A DNA stretch of 64,000 nucleotides from Eopsaltria australis. Its lineage: Eukaryota; Chordata; Aves; Passeriformes; Petroicidae. Positions 49,501-62,626 of the stretch are shown in pieces; positions within the stretch are counted from its first letter, which is position 1, and every line of letters starts with the position of its first letter. Under the pieces are notes generated by a model. That model was not told the origin of the DNA, searched no databases, and worked only from the letters and a program-made list of their open reading frames with translations. The stretch covers positions 1,116,001 through 1,180,000 of the forward strand of contig JAVTVJ010000791.1 in NCBI GenBank assembly GCA_034509425.1. Reading direction: 5' to 3'. The translations under genes and the position numbers were made by a program.

Positions 49501-52500
49501 GAAAGTGCAAAGCTTCTCTCTTGAGAAAACACAAAGTTCATTGCTGAGTTTTAAAATATATATTATTGATTAATTTGATAACAATTTGATAATTGTTTAA
49601 GAGAGTAGAATAAATGGAAATATTATTTTAGTATACAGAAACGTAACAGCAGATTCTGTCTCATTTCTATTATTGTGGTATCTAAGAACCTCACAATTCA
49701 TTACAAATTGTTCCTCCTGATAACTAATATAGTAGAAGTAAGAAGGGTGAATTGAAATTCAATACCTATTTTTAAGGGTATAATTTAATGAAGAGTGTAA
49801 GACAACCATTACTTGACATTATTGACAGAAATGGGTCAAATTCAGTGCTATTGGAAACACAAAAAGAAGTCTGAAATTTGCCGATTCATCTGTCTCAAAA
49901 TCTTTTGTGAGTGTTTCTAAGATGACTGATAGTGTTCCCCAAATTCTGTCTAAATGACTGAGAACCATTTTGTGCATTTTGTGTGCTCTTTCACTTGTGA
50001 ATCAAATGCAACCAAATACCTGAGGTCTATGAGAGCAGGTCAAAGACATTTCCTAGCATCATGGCTAGGAAATGAAAGGGGAAATATTACGAAGTTTTCA
50101 AAATTTTACCATGTTTTCTGCATAGTTGGCAGCCCTGTGGAAATGACCACTGGTTTTGTGCAGGCTGATTTCTCCAGATTACATATGGTAGTCATCTGTG
50201 AAATTCATGTCATTCAACACATTCATGTCACACTTGCATTGGATTTGGTGTTCATATGTCTGCACATCCATCCAAACTTTCTTTAAAAAATGGGAACACC
50301 GACATAAGAGAAAAGTTATGTTTTATGGTTGAGCACGTTGAATTACTATTGCAGCTCTCAGGGTGTTTTATTTACTTGTTTTTTGGTTGTTTTTTAATAA
50401 ATACAGAAAATTTAACATGGCAAGAGTGAGGGCAGCATGAAATTAATGCTGAGATAGGGAAAGAAATAGTCATGCTTTACTTAATTTAAGGAAATGCTCA
50501 TAGAGAGAGTCAAATTAACGTATTGTATGTTTCCATGACTGTTAACATTTTTAACCTCACTGACTGCATTTTTTACTTTAGAGAATATGTATTTTTTCCT
50601 CTCCTTCCAAATGAAGGATCTATACATGAGTAGTAGACATACTACCAAAAATATATATCCAAAAATTCTAGCATGTAGTATAAAGCAAATAAACTAAAAA
50701 AAGACTTTCAAAAAGAAGTAATTAATCTTTAATAGTTTCCTAGCCTTCTGTCTGAAAAGGCTCAGCTGATGATACAATACCATGTCCTAAACCTCAAAGA
50801 ATTATGTACTACTAATACTTGAGTTGATATTGCATACAACAGCAAAGTGGAAATGTTACTCTAGTTCCTTAGTTTTCAGTGTAAGGTGTTGGGATGGTTC
50901 TGGCCGCCATTGCTTCAACTGTTAGCCATTAAGGCGCAGGAGAAATGACTGGTACATGCTTCACAAAAGTCAGTTTTTTTCCAGCACATTAATGCTATAG
51001 TTGGCCTCCTTGGCAAATCAGGGGGCCTGAGGCTGTCCATCTAAAATAGAAGTATGAAGCACATTTGACAACAGACGTAGAAAAGAACTTTAGTTTCAGA
51101 AGTAAAAAGAGACTTCTCTTGCATGTATTGGAAAGCAGAAATGTCCAGGAGACAGATGTCTGTCACCAGTCCTGGCATGGGATATCTCTCTGAATGTGCT
51201 CCCTTTGCAGCATATGATCACCACTGGCATGAACAGGTAAGATCCAACACACAATGGAATGAAACCTCTTCGGGCTTTTGGAGTTAAGTGATTGTTTAGA
51301 GGTCCTGGGGACACAATATATGACAGAAACCAAATCCAGAATGCCTGCAACAAACTGCCTGAAGACCAAGTTTTGTGCATACTTGGCCTTTAGACTCAGA
51401 AACATCAAAATCCATCAAATTGTATGAAGAGTTGCTTGAAGTCTGGCTGTGTGAAGTCTTTCACAAAAGGGAGGGAAACCACTTCATTTGAGAAGCAGCA
51501 ACCATCACAAAGTCCCTTCTGAAGAGCCTGAAGGCCGTGAAGAGCCTGAGTAAGAAAGCTTTGTACTAATAATGATCAGGCTTGTAATGAACTAGGGTTA
51601 TTGTCTGTGTAATGAATATTGTCTGTGTAATGAATCAACAAGGCAAAAATAAACATCTTGAAGTTTTGTTTTCAGGGTATGATTTCAGAAATGGTCATGG
51701 CCCTGAACTTGAAAAGACACAGTTTGTGGGACCAAGATGTGTCTGGGATGAGTACATTCCTGACAAAGGTTTTAGAAACAGGTAAATGTACCTTGGGAAA
51801 GTCCAAGTTTCTTGGCATGCTCTCAGTGACAGGATTTAAAGTCCAGAGCAATGAGCAGCATTTGGTCCCTTGCTGTGTCCTTCAAAGGGGGAGTATCGTT
51901 ACGCAAGGTTGGTTTTTAACATGGAGGATGAGGAGCTCAGTACAGAGGTGAAGTGTCTGAAAGGAGTATGCCTCTAACTGAATCTGCAAAGCTCTGCAAG
52001 GTGCTCTCAGGTTGGATAAACAGGCAAGTTCTTAATTTGAACTTGTTCCCCAAAGCTCTGTGTCCCTCAAAAGACAGGCTTTCCACTGCACTTTGGGTTA
52101 CTACTTCCATCTACTACCACATCTGAAATGTCCTTTCTCTAGAGTTACTGAGTACACACCATAGGAATACAGATAAGGAAGAGACAAAATTTGTGGTGCC
52201 TCTCCCAGTTTGCTTTTCATGAGATGAGCCTATACCTTTCTGTACCACAGAGGTGCCATTTAACTCTGAGTAATTTAAAACTATTCATTAAATTTTAGTT
52301 TCATAAATAATTTTCCCTTCAGTTTCCAAAAGCAACAAGAAAATGGCTGTGATTTTTTATGACCCTACCCTCTGTATGTCACCTTCCTTTGTTAGCTTTT
52401 CTAGGGAATCACTGAGCTCAAGCTAGATCTCATTCTGTTATCTCTTAAAACAAAACCAGAAACTACTATAAATATTTTGCCAGTCATTCATTTGCATAGC

Positions 52501-55500
52501 AAAACATGTTCAGCAAGATAAAAATTATTTTAAATTAAATGTCATGATTCAAAGATCTCCCTAGCAATAAACTTATTACGAAGTTGTGAAATGGACAAGA
52601 AGCAAAGTCTTAGGTAACAGTCTGGTTAATAAGACAATTGATTATTGATGCTAATTGATGAAAAACATTCAATGGCACCCATAATACTTCTACTGAAACT
52701 GATTTCAGAAATAATGCCAGCATTACTAGCACTGTCATATTTCTCCTTCTCTATCAAATTCATTAAAAAGGCTCCCAAGCCTTATGCCTGGAAATTTCAT
52801 CTGTGATTGGTATACATAGCAGAACTTTATCCCAAGAAATTGCTGTGATCTAGCTGTGGTGTAGTCACACAGGAGGGCAAATTGGGCTGCCTGGTGCCAT
52901 ATTTCAGGAATCTCACAAGTCTTCAATGTTTGGCTGTGTAACCAAAATGGTATTTTAAGAAGTGTTTGGTATGTTTGGCAATACATACTGGCATGTGTGT
53001 AAGTATGTGAGTAAACTATTTTAAAATCTGGTTTTAAAGATTTTAAAATAAAAAGAATGCCATTAAAATTTTAGAAGTCAGTGCTTGAGCAATGGGATAT
53101 GTCAATATGTCTGTGCAGTGTTTTGTAATTTGTCTTATAATATATCCTCTAATTGCATAATGATATGCGTAATTTTTGGTGCTTACTGGCCTGTATTCTC
53201 TTATCTCCCCATTAATTCCTTCTGGAATTTCCCTGTTTTCCTCCTCTGTGCATCTTTATTCTTATCAGACCAACCATATGTTGCCAAATAAATGTCATTT
53301 CCGGTGTAGATTTTGGAAACGTTGAGACAACAGGAGAAGGTTTTATTTGGAGAATTCAGAAAGCATAAACTAAACATTAACTCATACAGTCTGAGACTTT
53401 ATTTAATCTAACAGCAGGAACAGTTGGAGAAGACTCACAAGTCTGCTTTCTGTATATATTACATATCTCTGAATACTGCATTTTCAGATGTATTCCTTAG
53501 TACAGTAGCTCAAATTTTTCCATGGCATAAGGTTCTTAGCAAATAAAATTCCTTTGCAAATACTCCTGCTAGTTTATTCATCTTTTCAGACTAATTATCC
53601 TGCATTGTTGGAAAAATATTCATAGTGATAGAAGGCTGTAAGTATCTCAATTGGCACCTTTTTGAAGTTAGTAAAGCTTAGAAGAGAAAAAATGTAAGTC
53701 TAATCCTGTCCTACTTGAAAGCTCAAGAAAACTTAAGAATGCTATGTGCTTGCTTGCTCCCTCCTGGGGGTTTCTGTTTATTCTTATTTATATTTTGATA
53801 TGAAAATTAGGTTGCATGAGAGATTTTTTACCAGTGCAGTTTCTTTAAAAATCCCACCTAAGTGAGGGACTAAATGAACACAGCACTTGAATGTTAAATT
53901 TTGTGGTTTAGATTGCAAGTGTTGAATTTCATGTCTCAGACATGAGTACTATGAACAGGCATGAGATAAAAATGAATCAATTCATTAGGTACTGAAATAC
54001 AATTTAAGAAAATGTATAGCAGCATAAAGGAGTAGGGCACTGGGAAAAGCAAACAAGACAGTTTGTAAAGATGGTTTGCATTTACATACATGAGGTATAG
54101 TCATATTGACCATAAACTCTTCCTCGTCTTATAAAAATGCCACGAAATCTCTATGCAAATTTAGTCCATGACTGGAAAAAGCCTAATCTCAGATATTTTG
54201 ATCTAAGCAGCTTGGATCTGATGAACAACAAAGCCAGGGCAGCATGGGCATCAGTCACTTATTGTGTACCATAGAAGTTTGGTGATGCCATGATTTCATG
54301 ACCTTCAGTCTGTATTTCTCCTGGTACTTGAGCTAAATTAACTAGATTTTGTGAACTACAAGTCCTCCCTTCTCAGTTAAAATATGTTCATTTTAAACTC
54401 TGTGAGTAGCTTTTGATCTCATTTCCTCATCTCAGTCAAAGACTAGCTCCAGTACTTCAGTATCTGTTCTCTTATCTTCAGAAGCACAATGATGGGCACT
54501 CATTTATTTCAGTGCAGAAGGAAAAATGCCACCTACTGAGTTATGCTGAGGTTTCTTTCAGCAATCTCGTGGTTTCAACTGATATTTCCATTTCAATAGT
54601 GAACATGTACTATTCTACAGTTCTTGAAAACTGGGGAAAGCACAAACCTCAGCAAGATGTTTGCTATTCCCCCCAGCTGGACCTTGAATTAAATGAGATG
54701 AGAAGCAAGCTATAAACATTGCAGTGGTTGATTTACAACAGAGGACAACAATGAGTCATGAATCAGAGACTGTTTTAATTGATTTTGCATACATCATAAA
54801 CTACAGAAAAGCTGATTAAATGGCTTGTAGAAAGCTTTATGAGTGATTTCCTTTCCAGAGTTGTTCAAGTCCTTAGTCAGGGGCACAAAAATATACAGAA
54901 GTGAATGGGAGATTGTTTTTAAAATTAAAAAATAAAACCAGTACTGGAGGTCTTACAGATAGCAGGAGTCTTAAAAGCCATCCTGGATGCAATATTAGGG
55001 AATGTGAAAACCAGAGAAACACATTAATTCTGGCACAGAGAATTCTGGCAGAGGGAATCTTAGATTGCACTGAAATTAATTTCAGTTGCCTGTTATTAAG
55101 ATATCCAAGCACACTTGAATATGTCATTCTTATGACTTTCTCTTCAATCTTTTTTATTTCCCCTGGCTATTTCCTGTTTCATCTCTCCTCTGACCTCAGG
55201 ACAGGTGTATGGGCCCAGTTCAATCAAAGAAGGGTAAAGATGCATATCTGAACTCAGTTGAGGCTTTAACAGCAGTTGGCAGTTAGTGGCAGTTGATACC
55301 TCTGCCACTTACAAGGTGCAACAGAGCCGAAACTTTGTCTGATTCAAGGGAAAATAAAAGTTTCATGCAATAGTAGAAAATATCTTATGAAAAGGACGTT
55401 CTGCTGGATCTTTGTGTTCCTAGTAAGAAGTGCAGAGTTTCTACCACATTCCCAGCTGAAGGTCTGGACCCATGGGTTCATCAGTTTTGAGTATATCTGC

Positions 55501-57569
55501 TCCTGGTAATTACTATTTTATTATTAAATTTTGCGAGAGAATAATCCTTTTCTTCAGCTATATTTTAATTGTGCTGTATGACACTGTTTAAAGACTTGTT
55601 AAATCACAGAGCAAATGCCACAAGATTATGAAACTGGAAGGAATATCCTCATATATCACAGTCTGTTTTCTGCCACAATATGCAAAGCTTGCTATTTAGA
55701 AATGTTCTCAAGCTACACCTTAAAAACATATTTCTTATTCTGTGCAACTTGTGTCAGAAGACTCCTTTCAAATCACAATCTAAGAAATTTCCAACTCTCT
55801 TGTACTTCTCAGTCTAAAATATATTCTTGATTATTTTCTTTCCAAAAGTTGTTGTAATATTATAACGTTTTTAAAGGATGTTTTCCAGAGAGATGGAGAT
55901 TGTGCAACTGGGCTTTATGTTTTGAATTGTTGAGTCTTTCCAGAAAGTATGATGGTGGGCAGGGGACTGTCTCAGAGACAGCAGGCACATGTGAGTCCTG
56001 TAAAAAGATAAACAGCTTGCAGAGGTGAGAGGCTCCTGCCACCATAGCAGGAGAGAGGCAGCTCAGCCCCTCTTCACTGTGTTTGGTAGAAGCCTGTCAG
56101 CATATCTCCATTAGCCCTACAATGCTGCTTTTTGTCTACATGCCAGCAAGCAGGTGTATAAAGCATGTGCAGGGGACTGCAAGGTACTAGTGGGAGAGGT
56201 GGGCCATGGGAGGGAAAAGAAGGGATGAGGAGGCAAGATGAGGTAGACATTGCAGAAGGAACCTCATCAGATGTGATAGGAGGGAGAATTGAGGGAATAC
56301 AGCAAGTGTGATAGTGGGTACTGTGAAAAGGAAATGGAAGAAAACGAACCTACAGGAGATGAATCCTTTCAATAGGTCCTTTAATCTTGGGGAAAAAGTG
56401 CATCTTGAGCAGTTTTCCAAGATTACCTAATCAATACAATCAGTCATGTCTATCCCTAGCTTTCATCCCTCTAGGCTCAATATAGAATGCTTTTTTCTTA
56501 TTTAATAATTGTCTTTCAGCAATTGTGCGATTTTCTTATTTATGGTACACTTCTATATGTTTTATGGTGCAGCAGGAGAGGTGGCAAATTTCCCTCCTTT
56601 GGAGGGAGTATTATACTGGTTGGGAAAGAGAGCAGCCTTAAGTCAAGCAGGGATATCTCAATAGCAGGAATGTATTTGAGATATACAGTTGGCACCAAAA
56701 AAATGAGGTAAAACCATGTGTAACAAGGGCTTACCCATAATCTCCTTATATCATTAATTAGTATGTGCACACAACAGAATACCTGAGGGAGAATTCTCAT
56801 GCTCAAATGAGGTCCCTGCATCTTGGATATGTCCAGAAGTTCCCTTGCAGACCACTTCTTTGAGGTCTAATTTACATTCCTGTATTCTGCTATGAAGTAG
56901 AGCATCTTCCCCTGATTCTTCCTCATGCTTCCTGCCAGTCTCAAAAGAGTTCCTTAGCTGCTCAGGCTGGAATTGCATATGAGAAGTTACCAGAAGACCC
57001 ATCAAAAACCAAAATATGTTATTGTTTCAACAGTCTTATTGGTCTAGTGAAAATGGTATCCTCAATAATACAGTTTTGGGCTAAAACTGTACAGTCACAA
57101 CCATGATTACCTTTCCAATATTATGTATTTAATTCTTATTCTAGGCATTGGATTTTATTCAGGGTTACAATAAGACCTTTTAGTAAATATTCAGCACCTG
57201 AAACATAGAGTTTTAAAAGGTAGAATCATAGACAAAAAGTTAGTAAAAATCAGACTCAATAGGTAGACCCAGCTAGGCTTAATTTAAAGAAAATAGAGTT
57301 AGTAAGTAGACCCAGCTGACGTTAATGAAAAGAATCAATGATTAACAGAGAGCTAAGTTGAAACAAGTTTGAAATGTAACTGAACAATTATCTGTCATTT
57401 AGATGCTTATTCAGCTGTGCTTGCAATAGGGAAATAGAAAACACTGCTTCATAGATCTAAAAGAATGTAGACAGTTACTAATTTTCCTATTGAAGAGAAA
57501 TGTGAGACAGGACATAAGTTCCCTTAGAAGCAATTTGTATTCTCAAAACCCAAAGGACGAGAAAGTTCA
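46570..57569. other. Long unassigned region, no recognised genes
   Basis: About 11 kb of AT-rich sequence with no recognised gene, CR1 or LTR. An 18-bp tandem duplication lies at 51599-51634, and a 12-base word (GTAGACCCAGCT) recurs near 57263 and 57307. Open frames of 97-116 codons (for example 54901-55251 plus) have no recognisable domain. Confidence 0.6.
51599..51634. repeat. Perfect 18-bp tandem duplication
   Basis: TATTGTCTGTGTAATGAA is present twice without a gap. Confidence 0.95.
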
Positions 57570-57940
57570 AACAGAGGAAGAGAAGTTTCACTTCATCATT
57601 CTAGCCCTCTCCTCAAATTATTTGACCACTCACCCAAATTAAAAGGCAAACTATGCATGCTTAGTTAGTATTCAAGTAATTACCATATGAAGTGGGGAAA
57701 TGGGAGGTACCACTATGATGAATGTATCCTTATATTATGAATATTCAAGAATTCTGTAAATATATAGCTCTTGTATTGCTTTGTGTTTTTGCTCTGCGTG
57801 TTAGGGATCTATCCCACACAGTTTCCTGGCGCTGGAATAAACATACACTTTCCAACAGCCCTGTTAGAGAGGCTGTCCGTCCTGAGTTGGGCATCGATGC
57901 TAGATCAATACTCATATTTTGGTAATTCACACCAAGCAAG
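57570..57940 (+). mobile_element. LTR-like element, R-U5 recognisable
   Basis: A TATATA (57761-57766), then AATAAA (57836-57841) about 70 bp downstream, then a segment with a small CAGCC...GGCTG hairpin (57858-57874) resemble the promoter-R-U5 part of a retroviral LTR. The edges and TSD are not found, so coordinates are approximate. Short frames across it are chance. The alternative is a cluster of AT-rich signals without element origin. Confidence 0.45.
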
Positions 57941-60550
57941 TGAAGGTGCCTCAGTTGAATCTATCTAAACTTCAGATGATTCCTCTAAATTGATAGTTGA
58001 AAGTTATATTTAGCGTAGCTGAAATGAAAACTACTGCAGACCAAACTGGGTTCTTTTAAGGTTTTTTTTCCCTACAGTGGAAGAGATTAGCATCAATTCA
58101 CATTAATTTGAAATCATCATCAAATCTTTTCCTACAAAGATGACATAATCAAAGCTAACATTAAATCTCCCTCTTCATTGAATAAAAGAGTGTTCTAAGG
58201 ACCAAATTTGTGTTGAAATCTATTAAGTAAATAAAAATACAAAAAAAAGCCCTAGCAAAAACAGTAGGAAACAATGGAGTCAGCTTTGGACAATGTTAAC
58301 CCAAATAGTTAATCTGCTCTAGCCATTTGAAATTCACTCAGTAGGTTTGCCAGAGATGACTATTAGCACAAATGAAGGGACCATGTTTGCAAGTTGATAC
58401 AGGTTCCCTTTCTCTTGGGCCAAATACCAGATCTGGCCATTTAATTAAATAATTCTTCTCCTAAACTCAAAAAGCTTGTTTTAGTTTGATTACACATATG
58501 AGACCAGTTGTTCAAGGACTTTGAACTCAGACCTGAAAATGAAATTAAGCCAGTTAGAGAGATTCTCATGGAAATAGATATGCACATGTCTCTGGCAGTG
58601 CAGGCCTCTTCTCAGTCCAGCAACAAAAGGGCACTTAAGGGAATATGGAATATTCTGCACGGCATGATTTAACAACACAATCCCTATTAACTTTAATGAG
58701 AGTTGCACAATTAAATCTTCACACAATGTGCTAAAAATTACTCTTTCAATTTAATGCATAAACTAGTAGGTCTACTTTAAAATGTGAAAGGATAAAGTAG
58801 GTGAATAATTTTTGGAAAAAATCAAGCCTTAGGTTGATTAGACATGTAAGAGGAGACAAGTTAAGTATATAGAATGAATCTTGTTGAACTAGATGTTAGA
58901 ATTAGAATTGTGTTGTATACATAATGTGAGTCTTGCAACAGATGAACAGAAGTATGAAAGGTTTGTGTTCTTCACTGTGAACCAGGTAAATAACTAGGTT
59001 GTCTCCATTTCAACAGCTTGTGTATAAGGATGTCTAATGAGGGCTATAAGTATGCTTCCATCAGTTTAAAATACAATACATAAACCTTAAGAAGCTTAGA
59101 AGCCCTTTTTATGTACAGTCAACAAACTTCACACTATAGCAAAAACAAAAAAAACCAGTAATTTCTCTTTCTCCTTGTTTTTTGTACAAGTAGTAGAGGA
59201 GGAATGAATTCCTGTAGTGATAAATCATCATTGAGAATCTTGTATACTGCTCTCAAATGCAGAGGAAAGCCAAAACAGGCCGTGGATCACTGGTAATTTT
59301 GACTCAAAATACAAATTCTCTCTTACCAATAAACTACAATCTGTGGAAGCCTTTAGCTCCCAACTGGGCTTCAAGTACAAGGAGTAATTACTCTGACTTT
59401 TTTTAATGCATCACTATACTATATACAATTATATATCAGACCCTGAGTGTATATTGACAGAAAACATATATTGTATTTACAGACAAACTGTGTTTTTATG
59501 TATGCAACCATACCCCATAACTAAGAGGCTTTAGAGGTGCATTTATTCATGGTCAAACTTAACATCCAAATCCTTTTCTCCTGAGGCTGTAAGTGTTTGG
59601 AGAACAATGACAAAACCATACAAATGGCCCATATAACTGAAGGTCTAACACATTTTTTTTCCCATAAAGTTTAAGCTTGTTCACTATCAAAAAATTTATG
59701 GAAGAAAATTTAACACTCCTCCAGTTCTTCACTGTCCTTAAAATTCAACCATGCTATATGCGATTGTATGCAGGGATGAATCTTGCCCATTCCTCTCAAA
59801 ATTAGAGCTGAATAGAGAAGGAGAGAAATCCTAGAAGTTAAGGGTTTAGACAAGTTGTCTAAGACATGATGTTCATAATGAGATCACCATGATAATACCT
59901 ACACTTTCACATTTGTTATTCTACAAGACAAATGACATTTATTCTCTGCTTCCTCTTTTGACCATCACTCCTTAGAGTCTTCCTATTTCATGGTTATTCT
60001 CCTCAGAAACAGACATCTTGTAGACCTGTGAGAAAATAATACTACTTTTTCATAGATGGAATAAATTCATAGTAGCACTCATGTATGGAGTGTACAGTTA
60101 ACTGTCTTGGTAACCAGAAAGTCAATAGATAAATACTCCACCCTGGTGTATGGAGTAGAGTGACCTGAATGTCACCTATTGCAATGGGATTTTCTGGATG
60201 CCTGTATCAAGGTAACCCTTTCCAACAGCATCAGCTGTGAATTTAACATTTGAGCTTGCAAATGATGTTAAATGAGGCTGAGAAGTGATTAAGAGGCATC
60301 AGATAAGGATGGTTTTACTGAATTCATGATCTCCTGTGAACTTCTTGAGCTGGCATACAGTAAGTAAAAACTGCCACTGTACGCTTTCATAGTGAATCTC
60401 TCACACTAGGTAAGATGAAATAGTGCATGAGGTTTTCAGTCCTGATTTTTCCCTAAGTACTCCAATTTTTGCAGTAGAGAACATTATTATGAATTGAGTC
60501 TAAGTGAGGGAAGGTGGCCAAGAAGCAGACAGCAGAGGCGATCTTCAGGA

Positions 60551-60592
60551 AACAAAATAAAGTAATAATAATAAATTACAATAAAATAAAAA
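60551..60592. repeat. (AAT)n-like A/T-rich simple repeat
   Basis: Imperfect AAT/AAAAT units. Confidence 0.85.
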
Positions 60593-61134
60593 TGGGGCCA
60601 CTGCAGATGTCTGATGAGAGCTGAGGAGAGAATCAGTACAAAGGATTTTCTCAGAACATTTTCTGATGCCAAATAGAAATAAGTAACAGACTAACTGAAT
60701 GCCAAAAATGCATAATTGATTTATTTCAGAAGAGGATTTGGGATTCTGAGATGACTGTATATTTATCTGTGATGGGAAAATTGAGATACGAATTGGAATG
60801 GAAAGCCAGAATTTTGAGTGACATTTAAAATTTAAATGATAGAAAAGCTTTTTATTAACTTTGTCTGATAACTTTTGTACTACAAATACGAATTCTGAAA
60901 TGGATTGATAACACTCAGTTGTGCTCTGAAGCTCTTGTTGCTAGACTGTATCATCATCCTTTGGGAATGAAGTCAAAGCTCAGGTGAAAATTCAGGTGCA
61001 GAACCTGAGCTGCCAGCTGGGACAAGCCACAAACTTCATAAGATATTGGAAATAGCATCTCTAGCTGGAAAGTTCTGGAAGCCCAATTTAAAAAAATGCC
61101 TATTCAAAGGAGAACTGTGCCTGTGAATATTACT

Positions 61135-61159
61135 TATCCTGAGTGGGTCACTCAGGATA
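61135..61159. repeat. Perfect 11-bp hairpin with 3-nt loop
   Basis: TATCCTGAGTG (61135-61145), loop GGT, then CACTCAGGATA (61149-61159), fully complementary. It lies 410 bp outside the proviral LTR. Confidence 0.9.
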
Positions 61160-61568
61160 GAGTTTAATGAAACACTCAGTTGTGAAAGAAAACTATACCC
61201 TTTAACATGTATCTGCAAGACATTGGCCACAACTCTCAGCCTTTATCACTGACATTCATAAAAGACACAAAAGCCATTTAGACACTGCTGATAAGATATG
61301 GCTGTATTATAACAAGAACAACTTTAATTTGGGAATTATTTGGTGGGTTGTTTGGTTTGGTTTTTTTCATAAAACGAGAACCAGTATAAGGAATCATTTT
61401 GAATTAAGAACTGTTTGGATTTCATGTCATGACTAAGTAGCTGATGGTAAAACTTCAGCAAAACTGCAGAGCAGAAGTTATATTTAGTGTTCTGTGTCTC
61501 CTCTGACTCCTGTTTTTGCATAATCCTTCAAACCCGGTGATTTTGTGTTTATGTTAATTCTGAAATAC

Positions 61569-62462
61569 TGTCCTGGTTTGAAGGACAGGTGTCTGTTAAG
61601 GAAGGCAGGAGCCTCCCTTGGGGTGGGAAACTGTAACCCCTCTCCCTCCGAATTATTATAAATTTGAAATCAAGAGGCTCTCAGGCAAAGATATGGGAAT
61701 AGGAATAACAGTTCTTTACTACTATCTAAAACAAGGATAACAAATAACAACAACTATAACGTTGACCAACAAACAGAACCAGAAACCCAGTGGCAGCCTG
61801 CTCGGCTTCAGGCACCTTTTCCCTTCGGTGCAGTTCCAGTCACAGCCTGCAGGGGCGCTCTGGGTGCGGTGATTCCCCGGTGCCTGCAGGGGGCGCTCCG
61901 GCGTGAGCTCAGGTAGCACACGGCGAATGGCGACTGCCCGAAGCACGGAGGGATGGAGGAGAGCCCTTGCTCCACAGACTCTCGGGAGGGGCAGCTGGTG
62001 TTGGTGCCACAGCAGGATCTCCGGACACAGGGAGCTGGGACGGTAAGGGGTCTCCACGTGCAGGAAAAAACCCCGCTACAATGTAGCGGAGCAAACTCAG
62101 AGTGGGCTGGTGGCAGGCAGGTCGGCTCCGGATGGGGCAGAGGGCAGAGACTCACAGCAGACAGACCGGCAGCTCCGCGCTGGCTTCTCAGGGGCCGTGG
62201 GTTCAGCAGACAGCAGCTCTGACCGTCCAGCTCCGAGGGTCCCGAGCAAGAGGGCGTGACCTCTCTCTGCCCTTGCTTTTCAGTCTCTCTAAATCTCGCG
62301 TTACTAGGCTCTGCTTCCGTGAGGGGCAATTTTGCCCCACCCTGCCACGGAGAAAGGCTACAGCCTTGTGCTTTGTTTCTCTTAAGTACCCAGTCATTTG
62401 TGTCCTAGCAACCCATGGGAGAAAAAATTCCTGAGGAAAAGAACTAGATCCAACCTTCAACA
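61569..62462 (-). mobile_element. 3' LTR of an ERVL-type provirus
   Basis: This 894-bp element reads on the minus strand from TGTTGAAGG (right end, 62462) to CCAGGACA (left end, 61569). It is the inverted counterpart of the solo LTR at 43665-44579. It lies directly downstream of pol in pol's orientation and is preceded by a purine-rich tract, so it is the 3' LTR. A TATA-like TACTTAAGAG sits at about 62382-62391. The host base pairs at 61564-61568 (AATAC) should be one copy of the 5-bp TSD; the other copy and the 5' LTR lie beyond the right edge. Confidence 0.93.
62073..62089. repeat. Near-perfect palindrome inside the proviral LTR
   Basis: CCGCTACA, one base, then TGTAGCGG. The matching place in the solo LTR (near 44060-44076) has lost the symmetry and is followed by a long C-run. 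Confidence 0.85.
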
Positions 62463-62486
62463 TTCTCCACCCCGAATTTTTTTCCC
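62463..62486 (-). promoter_or_regulatory. Polypurine tract upstream of the 3' LTR
   Basis: On the minus strand a purine-rich tract (a GGGAAAAAAA part, two T, then a G-rich GGGGTGGAGAA part) ends exactly at the TG that begins the LTR. In retroviruses this RNA stretch resists RNase H and primes plus-strand DNA synthesis. Its position sets the right end of the LTR at 62462. Confidence 0.75.
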
Positions 62487-62626
62487 ATGCAAACACCTTA
62501 CATCAAATTTAAACTTTCGAGTTATATACATACATGCAGATACAGATACAAGCGCAGTGTCATAAGTAGTTCACCCTAAAACAAGATCTCCTTGAGGTAT
62601 GCATCGGGTCTCTCCATCCCTTTGCA
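62487..62626 (-). other. Short spacer between pol and polypurine tract, no env
   Basis: Only about 140 bp separate the pol stop codon from the polypurine tract. No envelope or dUTPase gene fits here. Part of it (62571-62665) is the out-of-frame continuation of the integrase C-terminus. Confidence 0.75.

Larger units (their letters stand above)
57941..61563. other. Unassigned AT-rich sequence
   Basis: No gene or repeat family seen, apart from an A/T-rich simple tract at 60551-60592 and the hairpin at 61135-61159. Confidence 0.6.

Noticed and set aside
54413..55251. Open frames of 100 and 116 codons
   Set aside because: No domain, signal or composition different from the background, and no splice or promoter context that I can support.
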